From: an uncultured bacterium
GTDB taxonomy: Bacteria; Bacteroidota; Ignavibacteria; Kapaibacteriales; UBA4661
NCBI GenBank assembly: GCA_937899715.1
Contig: CALCNX010000056.1
Location: 1 to 6,942, forward strand
Direction: 5' to 3'
DNA: 6,942 nt
Shown one piece after another: positions 1 through 5,028 of the stretch. The notes beneath the pieces are model-generated. The model was given only the letters and a program-made list of their open reading frames with translations. It made no database searches and was not told where the DNA came from. The position numbers were made by a program, and so were the translations under genes. The stretch's first letter is position 1; the number at the start of each line of letters is the position of its first letter.

Positions 1-160
1 CGTTTTCCAGCCAGCTACTCACCGATGTTAGAGAGCGTCCGGCCAATCGCTGGATGGCTTAGGGTCCAACCTTGCGTGCTAAGTGTCCGCGACGGAAAAA
101 CTCTTCCGTATCGGAACATTCTTCCTGCTGTGATTCAGAGCAGCTTGTTAGAATCGGCCC
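1..160. other. Non-coding stretch, nothing recognised
   Basis: I see no convincing gene, RNA or repeat here. Open frames crossing it give protein without recognisable sequence. It should hold the promoter and leader of the plus-strand gene that starts at 161, but no clear ribosome binding site precedes that ATG. The stretch belongs to the G+C-rich left block, which may be foreign to the rest of the window. Confidence 0.4.
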
Positions 161-1316
161 ATGCCTGCCCCGCAGCTTCACCTAACTTTTGGCGACATGG
201 TTCAGCACAACCCTTTGGTGCCTGCAGCCATGCGCAGAGCTTGTGCAGCTGAGCCGATGTACGCACGCTTCGGCTCGATCTTTCACGACCTGCCCTACTA
301 CTACGCACCGATGGTGTTTGAGGCGGTGCGCTATGGCCTCGGCGCGCAGGCGCTCGACGAGCCGTGGGGGTATCGTGGCCACTCGGTGCATCCGGAGCGC
401 CTGGTTGCTTCGTACATCCGAGCGGCGCGGACCGTGCCCGCGCTGACCGATTCCGAGCGGCTTGCGCTCGTCGGTGGGCTGCTTTCGCACTGCGCGATCG
501 ATCTGGCCATGCATCCGCTGGTGAACTACTGCGCGCGTCGCGATGTGCAGCTCTTCGGAGGGCACGAGAGCACGCATCACCGTCTGACCGAAAAGTATCA
601 GGCGCTGTTTCTGCACCTGTGGCGTTGTTTCGTATATGCACCGCTTCAGTCGTAATACGGCTTACAACGCTGTCGAAGTGTGCGGTAATTTCTCCATTTT
701 TGATGCGGTTATCAATATCAGGGCGCACCCAGTATTTCACCACCTTACTGAGTTCGGCAGTGCGGTGGACAATATGCACTCGCGCTCCGTGCCGCCACAG
801 CTCCAGTGCGGCTTCCACGGCAGAATTTCGCCCGCCAATGATGACCACATCCGAAAGCGCATATTTGTACGGTTCGTCGTAATAGTGCGCTACGTGCGGC
901 AGTGTCTCGCCTTCCACGTTCAAAAGATTGGTTGCGTCGAAATAGCCCGTCGCTACAACCACACGACGCGCACCGTAGTTTCCACGCGAGGTGGTGCAAA
1001 GAAAAACATCGCCCTGCTTTTGAACAGCCTTCACTTCGGTATGCAGGAGAAGATTGAGACGATGATACCCCACGACTCCCCGATAGTATTGAAGCGCCTC
1101 GCTGCGTGTGGGGCGGACATTGACGGTAGTAAAAGGCAACCCATCCAGCGAAAGAAGTTCCGGCGTGGAGAAAAACGTCATGTTTATCGGAAAACGCCGT
1201 ATTGCGTCGGTAATACCGCCTTTTTCGATAACGATGTAAGATAATCCTGCTTTTTGCGCTTCGATTGCACACGCAAGACCTGTGGGTCCTGCCCCAATGA
1301 TGATAATGTCATACAT
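135..1316 (-). CDS. ypdA: YpdA-family (bacillithiol disulfide reductase-like) flavoprotein, C-terminally truncated
   Basis: Residues 1 to about 228 (1316 down to about 633) match YpdA/Bdr, the FAD- and NADPH-dependent flavoprotein thought to reduce bacillithiol disulfide in the cytosol. Visible hallmarks are the N-terminal FAD motif GAGPTG (8-13), FPINMTFFSTPELLS (42-56), the end of the first FAD lobe with VATGYF (121-126), and the second nucleotide-binding motif VVIIGGRNSAVEAALEL (157-173), where GG(K/R)NSA is typical of the family. Family members are about 325 residues. Here the last ~100, including the C-terminal FAD-binding segment, are missing. After about residue 228 the open frame continues to 135, but only as an Ala/Arg/Ser-rich antisense reading of the phospholipase-like gene, so the 393-residue product is chimeric and unlikely to work. 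The ATG at 1316 lies 27 bases after the PNPOx-like gene, suggesting one operon. No Shine-Dalgarno is seen. Confidence 0.8.
   Translation of the reverse strand: MYDIIIIGAGPTGLACAIEAQKAGLSYIVIEKGGITDAIRRFPINMTFFSTPELLSLDGLPFTTVNVRPTRSEALQYYRGVVGYHRLNLLLHTEVKAVQKQGDVFLCTTSRGNYGARRVVVATGYFDATNLLNVEGETLPHVAHYYDEPYKYALSDVVIIGGRNSAVEAALELWRHGARVHIVHRTAELSKVVKYWVRPDIDNRIKNGEITAHFDSVVSRITTEAVHIRNNATGAETAPDTFRSDGDACSRALRRAAHRDARSSSPADAWPDRSRSAKAAHRRAQAARNRSARARSAPLGCTKQPGAPDAPSGHDTPTARRAPARRGHSAPPQTPSVRSSRAGRERSSRSVRTSAQLHKLCAWLQAPKGCAEPCRQKLGEAAGQAWADSNKLL
161..655 (+). pseudogene. Zinc-dependent phospholipase C-like protein, N-terminal fragment
   Basis: The 164-residue product resembles the N-terminal half of bacterial zinc-dependent phospholipase C-like proteins (PF00882 type), as I remember them from delta-proteobacteria/Myxococcota. 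The match rests on recall, not a search. It is rich in histidine and acidic residues of the kind that bind zinc: FHD at 41-43, HSVHPER at 74-80, LLSH at 107-110, DLAMHP at 114-119 and GHESTHH at 134-140. No signal peptide is seen. Relatives are, as I recall, about twice this length. Recognisable sequence stops near residue 155 (HLWR), and the last nine residues (CFVYAPLQS) read into the antisense strand of the neighbouring ypdA gene before a TAA. The gene is therefore cut off near 615-630. Its G+C content and likely taxonomic affinity differ from the rest of the window. The ATG at 161 gives the natural MPAPQLHLTF start but has no evident Shine-Dalgarno sequence. Confidence 0.6.
615..645. other. 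Breakpoint joining two truncated genes
   Basis: Two unrelated genes on opposite strands lose their recognisable sequence within this interval, as described for each of them. The base composition also shifts: G or C at 45 of 60 positions in 421-480 and 34 of 60 in 541-600, against 24 of 60 in 661-720. No transposon end, tRNA, attachment site or obvious direct repeat is visible at the join. It is either a recombination junction or an artificial join of reads from two genomes. The exact base cannot be set from this sequence alone. Confidence 0.65.
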
Positions 1317-1343
1317 AACGTTGTAAAATAGTGTAAACTTTAC

Positions 1344-1892
1344 CTATTGATTTACTAATGCGGGAAGCCCATCAATACTCACCGCATTATTCTTTGCTTG
1401 ATACTCCGCAACGCCCTCTTCGCCTTTGTGGAACGCCCATTTCTCTAACACATCGCGCTCACCGACATATTCGTAAAATGGAACGCCAAACCCGCATGAA
1501 TCAGCAATGCGGTCAAGTTGAACACGAATAACCGAGCGCATGGCGGGACGGTCAGGAAATTTTTCTGCGAGACTTTTATACTCAGTGTGCTCCGGCGTTA
1601 CCACCTCGCCCTGCCCATAAAACCTGACTATGCGCGGCACTTTATCGAAGGAGCAGAACATCACCACAATACGCCCGTTCTCACGCAAATGCGCAATCGT
1701 CTCCGCACCGCTTCCTGTCAGGTCTTGATAAGCGACCGACGTTGGCGAGAGAATCCGAAAAGCTGCCGCATCCTTTGGCGAGCAATTGACGTGTCCTTCG
1801 GCGGACAGAGGCGCTGTCGCAACGAAAAATACGTGCTGTGCGCCTACCCAAGCGCTCATTACGTCATCTATTTCTGCATAAACTTTGCCCAT
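1344..1892 (-). CDS. Pyridoxamine 5'-phosphate oxidase-like flavin-binding protein
   Basis: The 182-residue product belongs to the PNPOx-like split-barrel superfamily (PF01243 type), whose members bind FMN or a related cofactor as cytosolic dimers. Its specific subfamily is an uncharacterised one of this length. Recognisable segments are the opening MGKVYAEIDD, AQHVFFVATAPLS (18-30), GHVNCSPKD (33-41), DLTGSGAETIAHL (57-69), ENGRIVVMFCSF (71-82), PRIVRFYGQG (86-95), SCGFGVPFYEYVGERD (132-147) and the terminal SIDGLPAL (172-179). The protein appears complete. I chose the ATG at 1892 because MGK is the usual family start; a TTG three codons upstream (1901) is possible. The substrate is unknown, and true PNPOx activity in vitamin B6 synthesis should not be assumed. 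It lies 32 bases after the porin gene and 27 before ypdA on the same strand, so co-transcription is likely. Confidence 0.85.
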   Translation of the reverse strand: MGKVYAEIDDVMSAWVGAQHVFFVATAPLSAEGHVNCSPKDAAAFRILSPTSVAYQDLTGSGAETIAHLRENGRIVVMFCSFDKVPRIVRFYGQGEVVTPEHTEYKSLAEKFPDRPAMRSVIRVQLDRIADSCGFGVPFYEYVGERDVLEKWAFHKGEEGVAEYQAKNNAVSIDGLPALVNQ

Positions 1893-1924
1893 AACATTCA
1901 AGAGTAAGAATGAGAAATCAGATT

Positions 1925-3346
1925 CTAAAAGTCTAAATGTGTTCTAAACGAAAAAACGTTGACGGGTCCGCGAGACTGATTGTATGCGGGATTAACGACA
2001 AATTGATAATCCGCCGACAACTGCAACCACGACAAAACTTGAAAGCGATAGTACGCCTCCAGAATTGTTTCCGGCGCATATTGGAGTGCCCCATCGCCGA
2101 TGATAAAGCCCAAGCCACCCGCAGCCAAATAATCACGATGATCGGCGGAAATACCGTTGACAACGCCTGCAATACCAATAGCATCATCAGTGCGCCCCCA
2201 AAGCGCCCCATCAAACTGAGCGCCGAGAGCAAATGATTGGTCAATCTGCGTAAACGCCCAGGTCTCGGTAGCACCGTCATTCCAACTCAAGCGCGAGAAC
2301 AAGCCCAAATTTTCGCTGAGCGCCTGTTCAACGCTCACAACAAAGCCGTACTTGGAAGTGCCATAGTTCCGTGCGGTTTTAATGTCTGGTATGCCGCCGT
2401 TCTTTTGTGCAAGCGCTAGTGCCGTGCGAAACGTTCCCGCATTTGCCATATTCAAAAACGCTAGTCCCCGCACTATTCCTTGCTGCTCCGGTCGTGCGAG
2501 CGTGTAACGATATTCGGCTTCCAGTGCTGTGCCAATGGCTCCTTGAAATACGCGCGTGTCGAGTTCCAAGCCATTTGCCGTCACTGGCACGAGGACTGCC
2601 AGCGCCCGAATATCCAGCTTTGGAAACGCATACTCTGCCGCTACACCCCACGTATAGCCGCGAGTATCGGCAGGATAATCCCACGCTCCGGCGCTCATCA
2701 GCGACCAGTTCATAAACTGCGTTCTGGGGTCGTGGGAATACGAATCATTGTCATAAAAATCCGCCACACCAAATTTGCCCGCAATAATCGTCAAACGCTG
2801 CACATTCTCTACATCCTTCAAGCCTGTGGTCAACTCGTGAGGTTCGGTAAAGAGTTCGGGGCGAGTAAATTTTGTGATTGCCTTATCGGACTGCTTTTCA
2901 GCATCGGGATTGAATGTGAAGACCTGCTTCAAATACCCCCGTGCAATATACATCGTGGGTGTAGGATTGCCGATACGAAAAGTCTCGCCATTCAAAAAGC
3001 CAGCTACGCCCACTGCCCCGCTCACGCCGGTTCCACCTGCCAATTCAGGGTGCAGATGAAAATGCGCACCTTGCCACAACGAGACATCCAGAAAAAGTGT
3101 CGTTGTCAGCGATGTAGCCCCTTCAGAGATTGGCTGCAAACTGTTCGTACCTGAGTAATCAGCGTTAAAAGCGGGATGATACTGATAAATAACCGTCTGC
3201 TGTCCGTGCAGACTGAACCACGACGGCGCTTGTGCCAATGCGCTATCTGGGGCAGATGCACAAGCGGTATGGAGGTAGCCAATCAACCCAAATAAAAATA
3301 ATGCGATAAAAAAACATACGTTAGGACGCGGTGCAAAACGATTCAT
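1925..3346 (-). CDS. OprB-like carbohydrate-selective porin family protein
   Basis: The 473-residue product looks like a complete outer-membrane beta-barrel of the OprB carbohydrate porin family (PF04966), which passes sugars and other small solutes into the periplasm. It has a signal peptide with a hydrophobic core at about 11-25 and a plausible cleavage after A30-S31-A32. Family-like segments are GKFGVADFYDNDSYSHDPR (about 192-210), NWSLMSAGAWDYPADTRGY (about 213-231), SWNDGATETWAFTQID, and a C-terminal stretch beginning GLGFIIGDG and continuing through APETILEAYYRFQ and LSADYQFVVNPAYN. It ends in phenylalanine (HLDF), as expected for a strand recognised by the BAM machinery. The real solute is unknown, since many distant OprB-like proteins are not sugar-specific. 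The ATG at 3346 has no Shine-Dalgarno. It is the first gene of a probable three-gene unit; its promoter must lie in the 158-bp gap containing the foldback element, or transcription must read in from hslV. Confidence 0.8.
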   Translation of the reverse strand: MNRFAPRPNVCFFIALFLFGLIGYLHTACASAPDSALAQAPSWFSLHGQQTVIYQYHPAFNADYSGTNSLQPISEGATSLTTTLFLDVSLWQGAHFHLHPELAGGTGVSGAVGVAGFLNGETFRIGNPTPTMYIARGYLKQVFTFNPDAEKQSDKAITKFTRPELFTEPHELTTGLKDVENVQRLTIIAGKFGVADFYDNDSYSHDPRTQFMNWSLMSAGAWDYPADTRGYTWGVAAEYAFPKLDIRALAVLVPVTANGLELDTRVFQGAIGTALEAEYRYTLARPEQQGIVRGLAFLNMANAGTFRTALALAQKNGGIPDIKTARNYGTSKYGFVVSVEQALSENLGLFSRLSWNDGATETWAFTQIDQSFALGAQFDGALWGRTDDAIGIAGVVNGISADHRDYLAAGGLGFIIGDGALQYAPETILEAYYRFQVLSWLQLSADYQFVVNPAYNQSRGPVNVFSFRTHLDF

Positions 3347-3394
3347 ACTGTGCTGGGTTTGGTAGAAAAAGCTAGGCTCTATTTTATCAATAGT

Positions 3395-3500
3395 AGGACT
3401 TACGAAAAAAGTTTTTTGGAATTCAAACAGAAGTTCGGTCGGTGGAATCAGTATTCAATGCGAACTTCCGTTCTCACTTCAGCTTTTTTTCGTAAGCCCT
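3395..3500. mobile_element. Foldback element with 16-bp inverted ends (MITE-like)
   Basis: The ends, AGGACTTACGAAAAAA at 3395-3410 and its inverted copy at 3485-3500, match at 15 of 16 positions. A second nested pair lies inside (AAACAGAAGTTCGG at 3425-3438 against 3460-3473, 12 of 14), with a small GAAT/ATTC hairpin at the centre (3445-3456). The midpoints of the three pairs nearly coincide, so the whole 106 bp can fold into one long hairpin. There is no coding capacity. This architecture fits a miniature inverted-repeat transposable element or a degenerate insertion-sequence remnant. No clear target-site duplication is visible in the flanks, which weakens the call. It could instead be a structured element in the hslV 3' region. 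The right end sits 4 bases beyond the hslV stop codon. Confidence 0.5.
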
Positions 3501-3504
3501 GCAT

Positions 3505-4080
3505 TTATGAAAGCTGAAGAGGCTTCTCGCCTGCTGTGTCAAGGGTTTCAACGATAATGTGATTATTGGTATAGATGCAAATGTCGGCTGCAATCGCCAT
3601 TGATTTTTCGACAATTTCTCTGGCACCCATCGGCGTATTTGCTTGCAGAGCACGTGCCGCCGAGAGCGCATACATACTGCCGGAACCGATAGCAACAATT
3701 TGGTCGTCCGGCTCAATTACATCTCCCGTGCCACTAATAATAAAAGCATTCTGGTTGTTCATAGCAATTAGCATTGCTTCCAAGCGGCGTAGATAGCGGT
3801 CTGTGCGCCAGTCGCGGGCAAGTTCGATGGCAGAGCGCGAAAGATTGCCTCGATGCTGCTCCAGTTTTTCCTCAAAGCGCTGCATGAGCGTAAAAGCATC
3901 GGCGGTCGCGCCAGCAAAGCCGACCATAACGGAATCATTGTAGAGTTTGCGCAATTTTTTTGCGGATTGCTTCATCACCGTCGCGCCGAGCGTTACTTGT
4001 CCGTCTGCGCCAAGGGCAGCTTTTCCGTCTCGAATAACGCCAATAACTGTTGTGGAGCGGATAATCGGTTTTTGTGCCAT
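3505..4080 (-). CDS. hslV: HslV (ClpQ) proteasome-like peptidase subunit
   Basis: HslV forms a double hexameric threonine protease that degrades unfolded proteins in the cytosol when capped by the ATPase HslU. The 191-residue product is full length. A short propeptide MAQKPIIRS precedes the catalytic threonine, most likely T10 in STTVIGV. Family motifs follow: ADGQVTLG (25-32), KLRKLYND (42-49), GFAGATADAFTLMQRFE (54-70), ELARDWRTDR (86-95), LEAML (99-103), GTGDVIEPDDQIVAIGSGSMYALSAARA in the middle, and AADICIYTN near the end. I chose the ATG at 4080; an in-frame ATG at 4128 would add 16 residues (MFDAPATKHS...) without family similarity. No Shine-Dalgarno is evident at either. The partner gene hslU, often immediately downstream, is not adjacent: the porin gene lies downstream and a divergent YfiR-like gene upstream. 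Confidence 0.95.
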   Translation of the reverse strand: MAQKPIIRSTTVIGVIRDGKAALGADGQVTLGATVMKQSAKKLRKLYNDSVMVGFAGATADAFTLMQRFEEKLEQHRGNLSRSAIELARDWRTDRYLRRLEAMLIAMNNQNAFIISGTGDVIEPDDQIVAIGSGSMYALSAARALQANTPMGAREIVEKSMAIAADICIYTNNHIIVETLDTAGEKPLQLS

Positions 4081-4334
4081 AGTAAATGTTCTTGATGTTG
4101 AGTGTTTCGTTGCAGGCGCATCAAACATGACGTTTGCTGTCCAAGTTTGTTACGAGTATTCAATTTGCACTTTTCTTGGCTTTCGGCAAAACAGGAACAA
4201 GGCTTGGGAGCACTCTTAAACCTTTTTTTCCTCCAAGCTGCTCCAATAAATGTTCACCGCCCCAACAAAAACACGGAAAATTTCTTTTTATGAACCCGCT
4301 TTTGTTGTAAATTCGCTTTCGGGAACATAAATGA

Positions 4335-4359
4335 ATTTTCACACACATTTTGTGAATAT
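4335..4359. promoter_or_regulatory. Inverted repeat upstream of the YfiR-like gene, possible operator
   Basis: Two 9-base arms, ATTTTCACA at 4335-4343 and TGTGAATAT at 4351-4359, are inverted copies with one mismatch, separated by 7 bases. The core TTCACA/TGTGAA is perfect. The repeat lies about 80 bases before the ATG at 4441, where a regulator site would be expected, and it could equally serve the divergent hslV. The arms point the opposite way to a CRP site (TGTGA-N6-TCACA), so CRP is not implied. It could also be a chance hairpin in A+T-rich sequence. Confidence 0.3.
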
Positions 4360-4428
4360 ATTCAACGCTCTTTTAAGCCCAGCACCTCAACAAATACCCG
4401 AAATAACGACGCTATTTCTCACACTTTT

Positions 4429-4432
4429 GGAG
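4429..4432 (+). promoter_or_regulatory. Shine-Dalgarno GGAG for the gene at 4441
   Basis: GGAG ends 8 bases before the ATG at 4441, a normal spacing. It is the only well-placed Shine-Dalgarno sequence in the window; the other starts lack one or have one too far away. It supports the start chosen for the YfiR-like gene. Confidence 0.6.
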
Positions 4433-4440
4433 TACTATCC

Positions 4441-4950
4441 ATGAAACGATTCATACAAAGCCTCAGCGCAGCACTGACGCTCGCTGTTATGACCTTTGCC
4501 GCAAGCAACACCGTTTTACTTGCTCAGGACTTAGACGTTCCGCCGCAGTTGCAAGCTGCTATTTTCAAGAAGGTATTTGCTTACGTCAAAATCGGTCCGC
4601 CGAAAATCACCATCGTACACTCGGCTGCGGGCGCAAAGTCGAAAGATGATTTGACAACACAGTTCAAAAACGTTGGCTTGGAAGTGGATGCGGTCGAAGA
4701 AGGTAATGCCGGCAAAGCAAGCGGCAACGTGGTTTATCTCGTTCCGGGTGTGTCTGCCGGCGCTGCAAAAAAAGTGGGTAAAAAATTCATCATTACCTGC
4801 AGCAAAGATTTTATCACCGACGGCGTGGCAATGATGGCTATTGTGAACGCGGGCGGCAAGCCATCACTCCTTGCAAACACCACTGCTATTGGCGGCGCGG
4901 GCATAGAGGTTGACCCTCAGCTTTTCCGTATAGCCAGCCAAGTGAAGTAA
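4441..4950 (+). CDS. Small secreted YfiR-like (DUF4154) protein
   Basis: The 169-residue product has a clear Sec signal peptide: KR at 2-3, a hydrophobic stretch at about 9-27 and a likely cleavage near LLA-QD (26-30), so it is periplasmic. The mature part resembles the YfiR/DUF4154 family: LQAAIFKKVFAYVK (37-50) is like the usual opening helix, and the end runs FIITCSKDFITDGVAMMAIVNAGGKPSLLANTTAI...VDPQLFRIASQVK, a pattern these proteins share. In Pseudomonas, YfiR is a periplasmic repressor of the diguanylate cyclase YfiN. There is no such cyclase here and family members occur in other settings, so that role should not be transferred. The GGAG at 4429-4432 supports the start. It is a single-gene unit closed by the hairpin at 4968-5023. 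A family call by eye carries real uncertainty, since the sequence is divergent. Confidence 0.65.
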   Translation: MKRFIQSLSAALTLAVMTFAASNTVLLAQDLDVPPQLQAAIFKKVFAYVKIGPPKITIVHSAAGAKSKDDLTTQFKNVGLEVDAVEEGNAGKASGNVVYLVPGVSAGAAKKVGKKFIITCSKDFITDGVAMMAIVNAGGKPSLLANTTAIGGAGIEVDPQLFRIASQVK

Positions 4951-4967
4951 ATTTCTTTTGAAAACTG

Positions 4968-5023
4968 AAAGCCCGATATTTTCTACGGTAGAATTCCTAC
5001 GATAGAATGTATCGGGCTTTTTT
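4968..5023 (+). terminator. Intrinsic terminator between convergent genes
   Basis: A perfect 11-bp stem, AAAGCCCGATA at 4968-4978 with TATCGGGCTTT at 5010-5020, is followed by more T residues (5018-5023 are all T). The 31-base loop contains further pairings: TTCTA/TAGAA just inside the stem and GTAG/CTAC around a central AATTC. It starts 18 bases after the YfiR-like stop and ends 5 bases before the end of the convergent Omp85-like gene. On the minus strand the stem also ends in TTT, but the run is interrupted (TTTCAGTTTT), so termination there is probably weaker. Confidence 0.85.
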
Positions 5024-5028
5024 GGTTC

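Larger units (their letters stand above)
4081..4440. other. Divergent intergenic region between hslV and the YfiR-like gene
   Basis: This 360-bp region separates divergently transcribed genes and must hold both promoters. Short open frames cross it on both strands, the longest a minus-strand frame at 4160-4348, but their products are unrecognisable and I do not call them genes. It is A+T-rich. Visible structure includes an inverted repeat at 4335-4359 (listed separately) and overlapping inverted repeats in the hslV leader: CTTGGGAG at 4203-4210 with CTCCAAG at 4231-4237, and GGAGCA at 4207-4212 with TGCTCC at 4239-4244. These two pairings share bases and so cannot form together. I find no convincing -35/-10 pair by eye. 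Confidence 0.5.

Noticed and set aside
135..615. C-terminal part of the 393-residue minus-strand frame as a genuine novel domain fused to YpdA
   Set aside because: After about residue 228 the translation becomes an Ala/Arg/Ser-rich string lying antisense to a gene with recognisable family motifs. This is what a G+C-rich gene gives when read backwards, not a domain.
182..616. Minus-strand frame of 144 residues
   Set aside because: It lies opposite the phospholipase-like gene and has no recognisable motifs. It is a shadow frame.
636..1244. Plus-strand frame of 202 residues opposite ypdA
   Set aside because: The minus strand carries clear GAGPTG and GGRNSA motifs of YpdA. The plus frame has no family features.
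2480..3154. Plus-strand frame of 224 residues opposite the porin gene
   Set aside because: The minus-strand product has a signal peptide and OprB-like segments with a terminal Phe. The plus frame is unrecognisable.
3395..3500. Foldback element as a simple intrinsic terminator of hslV
   Set aside because: The outer arms are A/T-rich and about 75 bases apart, and the T run lies inside the right arm followed by CGTAAG rather than at the end of a G+C-rich stem. A role in termination is possible but it is not a standard terminator.
4081..4128. HslV start at the upstream ATG (4128)
   Set aside because: The extra 16 residues match nothing in the family. The ATG at 4080 already gives a short propeptide before the catalytic threonine.
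4160..4348. Minus-strand frame of 62 residues in the hslV leader as a small gene
   Set aside because: No ribosome binding site, no recognisable sequence, and a composition typical of random A+T-rich DNA.
4335..4359. CRP-type binding site
   Set aside because: The half-sites are TTCACA then TGTGAA, the reverse order of the CRP consensus TGTGA-N6-TCACA.
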